Source: Acidobacteriota bacterium | GTDB lineage: Bacteria; Acidobacteriota; Vicinamibacteria; Marinacidobacterales; SMYC01 | Direction of reading: 5' to 3' | DNA: 9,868 nucleotides | Assembly (NCBI GenBank): GCA_029263435.1 | Contig: JAJCXL010000421.1 | Coordinates: 1-9,868, forward strand | In this document: positions 7,688 to 9,868 of the stretch, piece by piece | How the letters are laid out: each line of letters begins with the position of its first letter | How positions within the stretch are numbered: position 1 is the first letter of the stretch | Notes under the pieces: generated by a model | Told to the model about the DNA's origin: nothing | The model's database searches: none | The model's input: the letters and a program-made list of their open reading frames with translations, nothing else | Translations under genes and position numbers: made by a program

Positions 7688-7710
7688 GTGGGCCCGGGGG
7701 CCGATACAGT
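7682..7710 (+). promoter_or_regulatory. Candidate sigma70-type promoter for the flavoprotein gene
   Basis: TTGGCT (7682-7687, 4 of 6 to the -35 consensus), 17 bp spacer, TACAGT (7705-7710, 4 of 6 to the -10 consensus), ideally spaced and giving a leader of roughly 44 bases before ATG 7761. Both boxes are weak matches in GC-rich DNA, so this is a suggestion only. Confidence 0.25.
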
Positions 7711-7718
7711 TGTCACCG
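7709..7718 (+). repeat. Direct repeat GTTGTCACCG, copy 2
   Basis: Second exact copy of the 10-bp word at 7652-7661. It starts within the candidate -10 box (7705-7710) and extends over the predicted transcription start of the plus-strand gene, so a bound protein here would block initiation. Function is inferred from position only. Confidence 0.4.
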
Positions 7719-7760
7719 CGACCGCGGGCTACATTTCGTTTCGCGAGGGGGGTACAAACG

Positions 7761-9164
7761 ATGCATCGTGCCACGAGACGATCGTTTCTGAAACGAGGGT
7801 CAGCGGCGGCGCTCGGTTGGAGCGCTTTGCCGGGCTCGGCTTCCTCCAACGAGCGGCGGCTCAGAGTCGGCATTATCGGTGGAGGCCTCTCGGGGGTCTC
7901 GTGCGCGTGGCTCCTCGACGGCGTCGCTGACGCGGTCTTGTTCGACGATCGCGACAGTGTCGGAGGCCACGCTCACACCATTGCCGTGCCGCTCGCCGGA
8001 CGCCCCGTCTTCGTCGATGTCGGCGCTCAGTTCTTCGCGAGAGGGCCGCACCCGACTTATTCGAAGCTTCTCGAGCTCATCGGGCTGACGCTCGACAATG
8101 AACCCGCGGCCGACGCGACCTTCGAGGCCGAGATGTCGATCACGGTATCGGATGAAAGCCAAGAGCTCCCGCGATTCGTGTCTCCCACGAGCGAGCGCGC
8201 GTGGCCGATCCTGGCTCCATGGAATCGAAATTCTTTGATCGCCTTCTTGTTGTTCTCTCTCGCCGCGAAGAAGCTCACCGAAGACGGCGATTGGCTCGTC
8301 TCGTTGGACGCGTGGCTAGAGGCGCTGCCGGTCGGCACCGAAGAAAAAGAGCGCTTGATCCTTCCGCTGGTGAGCGCGATGGTCGGCTGCTCCATCGAGC
8401 AGGCGCGAAGCCTCTCCGCGAGAAGCGCCCTCGTTTTCGTGGGCCGCGCCTTGCCGGACAATCTTCTCGACCCGTTTCGCTATAGCGGGAGCCTCGTGGG
8501 CTTGGGCGGAAACGTTCGCTACCTTTCCGGCATCACGGGGAACACCACCGTGCATGTCGGCTCGCCGGTGGTTCGAGTCGAGCCTCTACCATCAGGAGAG
8601 CTTCTCATTCGAAACCGGGACGGCGTCGTCGAGAAGGTCGACGTCGTGGTGCTCGCGACACCTCCCTATGTCAGCAAGCGTTTGCTTCCACGGGATCCCG
8701 CCCTTCGTGCAGCCCGGCGCGCGCTCAGACGATTCGACTTCTTCGATGCCGAGATTTCCATTCACACGGATCCCATTTATATGCCGGAGAAGCTTCTCCA
8801 CTGGTCCGCCTACAATCCCTGCCTCGAAGGCGATCGATGCGAGGCGAGTGTATGGTACGGAGCCCTTTGGCCTCGAAAACCGGGCTCGCCCCCGGCGCCG
8901 ATCTTCAAGAGTTGGGCCACGGCTCGCTCCTCCGCACCGAGTCAAGAGCTCTTCCGGAGGGCTTTTCGTCATCCGTTGACGACGCCGGACTTCATCGATG
9001 CCGGGCGGCGTCTGAGAAGCCTTCAAGGCCGGTCGAGGATCTGGTTCGCCGGAAGCTACACTCGCGAGGTCGATAGCCAGGAGTCGGCGCTGCTCTCAGC
9101 GATGGCGGTCGTTAGGGACCTCGCACCGGAGGCGCCTCATTTGCTGGAGCTCGAATCGGTGTAG
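7761..9164 (+). CDS. Tat-exported FAD-dependent oxidoreductase (amine-oxidase/COG2907-like)
   Basis: 467 residues from ATG 7761, preceded by a GAGGGG-type ribosome site about 10 bases upstream. The N-terminus carries a twin-arginine signal, TRRSFLKRG (5-13), then a hydrophobic stretch to about 28, so the folded, cofactor-loaded protein is probably exported by Tat. The FAD-binding Rossmann motif follows at once: VGIIGGGLSG (36-45, G40-x-G42-xx-G45), an acidic ribose-binding residue near D62 and the GGHAHT segment (68-73). VDVGAQFF (85-92) matches the substrate-side segment of flavin-containing amine oxidase-like proteins, and GSYTREVDSQESALLSA (431-447) is the C-terminal FAD-binding motif. The layout resembles COG2907 predicted NAD/FAD-binding proteins, but those are mostly cytoplasmic and I recall them beside DUF1365 and cyclopropane-synthase genes, which are absent here. 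The substrate is unknown. It is transcribed divergently from the hydrolase cluster and convergently with the EAL-HDOD gene. Family confident, reaction not. Confidence 0.92.
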   Translation: MHRATRRSFLKRGSAAALGWSALPGSASSNERRLRVGIIGGGLSGVSCAWLLDGVADAVLFDDRDSVGGHAHTIAVPLAGRPVFVDVGAQFFARGPHPTYSKLLELIGLTLDNEPAADATFEAEMSITVSDESQELPRFVSPTSERAWPILAPWNRNSLIAFLLFSLAAKKLTEDGDWLVSLDAWLEALPVGTEEKERLILPLVSAMVGCSIEQARSLSARSALVFVGRALPDNLLDPFRYSGSLVGLGGNVRYLSGITGNTTVHVGSPVVRVEPLPSGELLIRNRDGVVEKVDVVVLATPPYVSKRLLPRDPALRAARRALRRFDFFDAEISIHTDPIYMPEKLLHWSAYNPCLEGDRCEASVWYGALWPRKPGSPPAPIFKSWATARSSAPSQELFRRAFRHPLTTPDFIDAGRRLRSLQGRSRIWFAGSYTREVDSQESALLSAMAVVRDLAPEAPHLLELESV

Positions 9165-9192
9165 CCCGATCGAGCGCCCCAAAAGCGAAGCG

Positions 9193-9868
9193 CTACATCT
9201 TTGTCAGCTTGTAGAAATCCTGAGCTTGGGACATCGAGGTGACGAACCAATCGCTGAGATGATGGGTGAGGTCGGCCTCGTCGGGTGCGAGGCGGTCGAG
9301 CTCCTCCCAGTCGAAGTTCTCGTAGGCTTTCGCGATCGAAAGAGATTGCCCCAGCATTCCGGCGCCTTCCAACAGGGCCGACTCCAGCTCTTCCGAGAGG
9401 GATAGCTCTGCGAACGCCGACTCCATCGGCCGGTCGAGGATCGCATCGAGAAGAGAGAGAAGCCCGACGGTGAAAGCTTGGGGATGGACGTTGGTGCCCC
9501 GGGTCGCGATGAGCTCACAAAACCGCGCGCGCATCAAAGCGGTGAATAAAAGCTCAGAGGGTTTGTCGGTGGCGAGGCCGGACATGACGATCACCTGCGC
9601 CCATTTGCGGATCTGGCTGAAGCCTATGAGCGCGACCGCGCGCTGGATGGAAGGAAGCTCCGTCCGGCATCCGACGGCGGCGGAGTTCGCGTAGCGCAGA
9701 ATGCGCACGGAGAGTGCGACGTCGCCCGCCACTTTGGAGGCGATCTCGACGAGATCCGCCTGATCATCGGAGATGTCGTTTAGCAGCTGCAAGGTCTGCA
9801 AATGCGCGCGCGGGAGGCTCTTGGCGGCCATGGTGGAAGGCCTGGCGAAGAAGTAGCCCTGGAAGTAG
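9193..9868 (-). CDS. EAL-HDOD domain protein, N-terminal part beyond the window edge
   Basis: 224 C-terminal residues are visible; the frame stays open to the right edge, so the ATG at 9829-9831 is internal rather than the start. The first visible residues, YFQGYFFARPS, are the characteristic end of an EAL (c-di-GMP phosphodiesterase-type) domain. Residues about 20-215 are an HDOD domain: LQLLNDISDD, VALSVRILRYANSA and IQRAVALIGFSQIRKW, then a helical tail with VGLLSLLDAILDRPM and LSEELESALL as in YuxH-like EAL-HDOD proteins. HDOD domains resemble HD phosphohydrolases but lack the catalytic His-Asp pair and act as signalling or scaffold modules. Likely role: c-di-GMP-linked regulation of motility or surface behaviour, as in studied YuxH/CdgJ-type proteins; whether the EAL part is active cannot be judged because its catalytic motifs are outside the window. 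It converges on the flavoprotein gene with 28 bp between stops. Confidence 0.88.
   Translation of the reverse strand, partial: YFQGYFFARPSTMAAKSLPRAHLQTLQLLNDISDDQADLVEIASKVAGDVALSVRILRYANSAAVGCRTELPSIQRAVALIGFSQIRKWAQVIVMSGLATDKPSELLFTALMRARFCELIATRGTNVHPQAFTVGLLSLLDAILDRPMESAFAELSLSEELESALLEGAGMLGQSLSIAKAYENFDWEELDRLAPDEADLTHHLSDWFVTSMSQAQDFYKLTKM

Noticed and set aside
7515..7760. Upstream extension of the flavoprotein frame to an ATG at 7515
   Set aside because: It would overlap the start of the oppositely oriented M24B gene and bury the Tat signal about 80 residues inside the protein; ATG 7761 has a ribosome site and puts the twin arginines at the N-terminus.
9173..9194. Possible terminator hairpin between the convergent genes (AGCGC-N12-GCGCT)
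   Set aside because: Only a 5-bp stem with a 12-base loop and no T-run on either strand; too weak to call.

Overview
The window is GC-rich and densely coding, with no gap over about 180 bp. The mix of genes fits a Gram-negative environmental bacterium: exported hydrolases, a Tat-exported flavoprotein, a soluble PAS/PAS hybrid histidine kinase with a 'GRLAGGVA-x-DFNN' type H-box, and an EAL-HDOD protein. An Acidobacteriota-like or deltaproteobacteria/myxobacteria-like source is plausible. This is inferred from gene style only; no marker gene is present and the taxon is uncertain.

Five consecutive genes lie on the minus strand, from about 7583 down to the left edge, and look like one transcription unit. 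In transcription order they are: an exported M24B (Xaa-Pro aminopeptidase-like) protein (7583-6201); a GH63 YgjK-type glucosidase with an export signal (6204-4195), whose proposed CTG start overlaps the preceding TGA; a membrane-anchored DsbA-like thioredoxin-fold protein (4152-3391); a hybrid sensor kinase (3407-1329) that overlaps the preceding gene if its GTG start is used; and a sodium:solute symporter (1267 to beyond the left edge). Junctions are -4, 42, about -17 and 61 bp. The products suggest peptide and glucoside breakdown plus disulfide handling outside the cytoplasm, with uptake of a small solute and a sensory kinase. A joint function is inference.

A divergent regulatory region (7584-7760) separates this cluster from a plus-strand Tat-exported FAD-dependent oxidoreductase (7761-9164). 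It holds an AGCCAA-N5-TTGGCT inverted repeat whose right arm coincides with a candidate -35 box, bracketed by two exact copies of a 10-bp direct repeat. Converging on the flavoprotein from the right is the C-terminal part of an EAL-HDOD protein (9868-9193), cut by the window edge.

No mobile element, CRISPR array, tRNA or rRNA was seen, and no clearly novel multi-gene system. The most notable points are the hybrid kinase with Gln instead of the phospho-accepting His in an otherwise intact catalytic frame; the M24B protein that keeps all five metal ligands but lacks the accessory histidines of classical aminopeptidase P; and the probable CTG start of the GH63 gene, which restores its signal peptide.
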